Source of the DNA: Alisma plantago-aquatica
Lineage: Eukaryota > Streptophyta > Magnoliopsida > Alismatales > Alismataceae
Assembly: GCA_963693085.1 (NCBI GenBank)
Contig: OY856409.1
Coordinates: forward strand, 243,278,558 to 243,342,557
Reading direction: 5' to 3'
Length of the DNA: 64,000 bases
The stretch's first letter is position 1; each line of letters starts with the position of its first letter. Made by a program: the position numbers and the translations under genes. Below the pieces are notes generated by a model. It was not told the origin of the DNA and searched no databases. It saw only the letters and a program-made list of their open reading frames with translations. Positions 61,569-64,000 of this stretch are shown in pieces.

Positions 61569-62516
61569 TGCTGCTTTCATGGATCTGATGAACCGAGTGT
61601 TCCGTCCGTTTCTAGATCAGTTTGTTGTAGTCTTCATAGATGACATCTTGATCTACAGTCGGGACAGTCAAGAGCATGAACAACATCTTCGACAAGCTTT
61701 GACTCTTCTTCGCCAACATCAGTTGTATGCCAAGTACAATAAGTGTGAGTTTTGGTTGAAAGAAGTAACTTTCTTGGGTCATGTGATATCTGCAAAAGGA
61801 GTCAGAGTGGACCCCAAGAAGGTGGACTCAGTGGTATATTGGGAGCAACCAAAGACACCGACGGAATTTCATAGTTTTCTGGGTTTGGCTGGATACTACC
61901 AGAGGTTTATAAAGGACTTCAGTGTGATCGCATTGCCGATGACAAAGTTGACCGGGAAAGATGTACCTTTTATCTGGGATGATCATTGTCAGTAGGCTTT
62001 CCAAAGTTTGAAGGAGAAGCTGACTAGTGCTCCAGTGCTAGTGCTGCCAGAGCCTGGGAAGGGCTATGTTGTTTTCTGCGATGCTTCCAAGAAAGGCCTA
62101 GGTTGCGTGTTGATGTAGGAGGATCATGTGGTTTCTTTTGCTTCGCGATAGCTTAAGAAACATGAGGAGAACTATCTGACACATGATTTGGAGTTGGCAG
62201 TGGTGGTCCATGAGTTAAAGATTTGGAGACACTACCTTTATGGGGAGGTGTGTCAGATCTTTACAGATTACAAGAACTTGAAGTATATCTTTTCATAGAG
62301 TGAGTTGAATATGCGACAACGTCGTTGGATGGAGCTAATCAATGATTATGAGTGCACCATTGAGTATCATCCTAGTAAGGCAAATGTGGTAGCTGATGCG
62401 CTTAGCCGAAAGTCTTCTTCTCTTCATATGGAAAAGGCACAGTTGAGTTCCTTGGTATATCATAGGCGGGATATGTTTGTCTCCTTGTAGAAGATGAATG
62501 TACAGTTGGAAGTTTC
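61569..62516 (+). pseudogene. C-terminal RT and RNase H of gypsy element A
   Basis: This resumes the RT with [17 protein letters not shown] and the catalytic [10 protein letters not shown] motif. The thumb and connection follow ([34 protein letters not shown]), then RNase H ([36 protein letters not shown]). Five TAG stops lie in the one frame at 61993, 62116, 62149, 62296 and 62488. The matching positions of element B carry Gln codons or related residues at several of them. The frame ends at 62516 (MNVQLEVS), short of integrase, where another insertion starts. No frameshift. Confidence 0.88.
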
Positions 62517-64000
62517 TGTCATGGAACCATTTTTACCCCCAATCCCAATCCTATTGCCTAGACAGTAGAAAAAGGATTGAAGCGCGCGTCCCTGAGTGGC
62601 CCAATAAGATCAATCACACTGGCATATATAATAAGAAATAAATAACTCAAAAACTGGATAAATGAAAAACAAACTAACCCAATATGGAGATATACCCGAT
62701 TCATCTCTGTCATCAGAGTGTATGAGTGCAGAAGCGATCTTATTCAATATTCCATTTGTAATGCCTAAAATCAAGAAAATCGAGACACAATCATGCAATT
62801 GCACGATACGCTATCAAAATCAAGTAAAACAATTTATAACAAAATAGTATACTTGGAAGGACTTATATTCAAAGAATAACAAGCAATTTGCAAAACCAAC
62901 ATTTATTCGACAACTTTTTCAAGCAATTCAAATTTTATTACGAGTTCTCATTATGTTGTAATTCGAGAAGCATGCTTATATAATTTGTGTGACTCTATTA
63001 CCCCAACACGATGGGGAAGGTCACTAGGCTCCTTCTCACCATAGGAACATAGGAGGCCAATGTACAAGTCCCACCTCCAAATGAGGGGGTTGTAACACTC
63101 AATATCAACATTATCAACATTATCAATATCATCATCATTATCAATATACAGACAATCATAATGGGCATGCAATTTATGTTTTCATGTTTTTCAAAATATT
63201 GTATAGAAAAACAGAAGACTAATCATAGGGAACAGTAGTTCATGAAAATAAATAGCCAAGCATACAGTCAAGAGATACATAAAAGTATCTTCAATACAAT
63301 CAAGGAGAAGTTATATAAATAGCATACCTTTCACCGAGATTTCGAGTGTAGATCACGAGTAATAAGTCGACCCTTCGATTTAGATCCTAAAACACAATAT
63401 TTGGATCAAGGGTCAAGATCAAGATATTTTGATATCATGTTGCAATATTCGAGATTAGGGTTACACTTTCCTAGGTCAACCTTAGGGTTAGGTCATCCAC
63501 TTATGATCAACCAATATATCAATTTGTCCATCATTATTTCAAATAACAAGTATCTTCGAGTGTGAATGACTTTCCTAGGTTTCTAGGATCAAGTGTTAAC
63601 CCTAATTTATGGTTATCATCCAAGTCATCATCATGTTCCTAATTCATCATGATACTTATTATAATTGGGGATCAAGATCAGATTGATGGGTCAAAACTAT
63701 ATCGAGTGTTTTGCAAGAATTAAGATCAATATTAAGATTACTCATCTTCATTATAATCAAGATTGAATCAAGTAAAAGATTTAGATCACTAATGATTCAT
63801 TTTCATGAGTAGATGATTCAAACATATTATATATAGGTTACAAGATAATCATCAGAGTCCAAAACTAGGGTTTTCAGCATTTAATCATGATTAACCACAA
63901 ATAGAGTCATTTAGACAATTTACATAATCAATAGATGAAGATTTAGGTAAATAAGTGAGCATAATTTGGAATCAGGTTTCAAAAGTATTTTTAACATGTT
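62517..64000. mobile_element. Unidentified insertion (LTR-like edge) in element A, runs off the window
   Basis: Element A's frame stops matching exactly at 62517, where the sequence switches to TGTCATGGAACC. TG is a typical LTR edge, and GTTTC (62512-62516) would be its TSD. The remaining 1.5 kb is AT-rich, with TTATCAATATCATCATC-like low complexity near 63110-63150 and TTAGGGTT blocks near 63460-63490. No coding domain or primer site is recognised. The other end lies beyond the window. Confidence 0.45.

Overview
The window is plant nuclear DNA, most likely from an angiosperm with a large, repeat-rich genome. It is AT-rich and has no recognisable intact host gene. Nearly all of it resolves into transposable elements inserted into one another. 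The evidence is target-site duplications (TSDs), paired LTRs, tRNA-iMet-type primer binding sites, CACTA termini, a tRNA-derived SINE and gypsy, copia, CACTA and LINE-like coding remnants. The species cannot be named from the sequence.

Left block (1-14.1 kb): a decayed + strand TNP2 transposase of a CACTA (En/Spm) element is cut by a gypsy LTR (125-1806, itself cut by a copia LTR end at 1-124). It is cut again by a gypsy solo LTR of family B (2632-11639, TSD ATCTA), which contains a family A solo LTR (3990-8251). A 204 bp SINE (13563-13766) sits in the last part of the TNP2 relic. Middle block (14.1-20.0 kb): relic of a plant LINE-like RT protein (14250-14920, minus), an unidentified GC-richer island (15032-15620), an internally deleted mini copia element (16433-17503), a (TA)n(TG)n microsatellite, a 90 bp MITE candidate and a copia pol/LTR fragment (19206-20047).

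Right block (20.0-64 kb): a + strand Ty3/gypsy element A starts at 20048 and runs to about 62516, where another insertion takes over. Its 4.4 kb 5' LTR is split by a 16.7 kb CACTA element (22330-39040). The CACTA carries TNP2 (33801-37047) and a 13-exon second gene (23058-33560) with a Ulp1/C48-type protease end. A 7.0 kb non-autonomous copia-type element (26135-33173, TSD ATTAT) sits in exon 2 of that gene. Element A's protease is split by a complete minus-strand chromovirus B (42570-58136, about 5.35 kb LTRs, gag-PR-RT-RH-INT-chromodomain). Its RT is split by a 2.5 kb solo LTR (59071-61563). A further unidentified insertion begins at 62517.

The coding relics have mostly kept frame and splice sites but are riddled with nonsense codons, mainly of the C-to-T class (CAG to TAG, CGA to TGA), as expected for methylated, silenced DNA. 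The most unusual structures are: two tandem 190 bp near-perfect palindromes upstream of TNP2; arrays of short CpG-containing palindromic half-sites inside the LTRs of three unrelated LTR-retrotransposon families; CGGCCG hairpins at both ends of the CACTA; and an in-frame stop spectrum in element A of 11 TAG, 2 TGA and no TAA.
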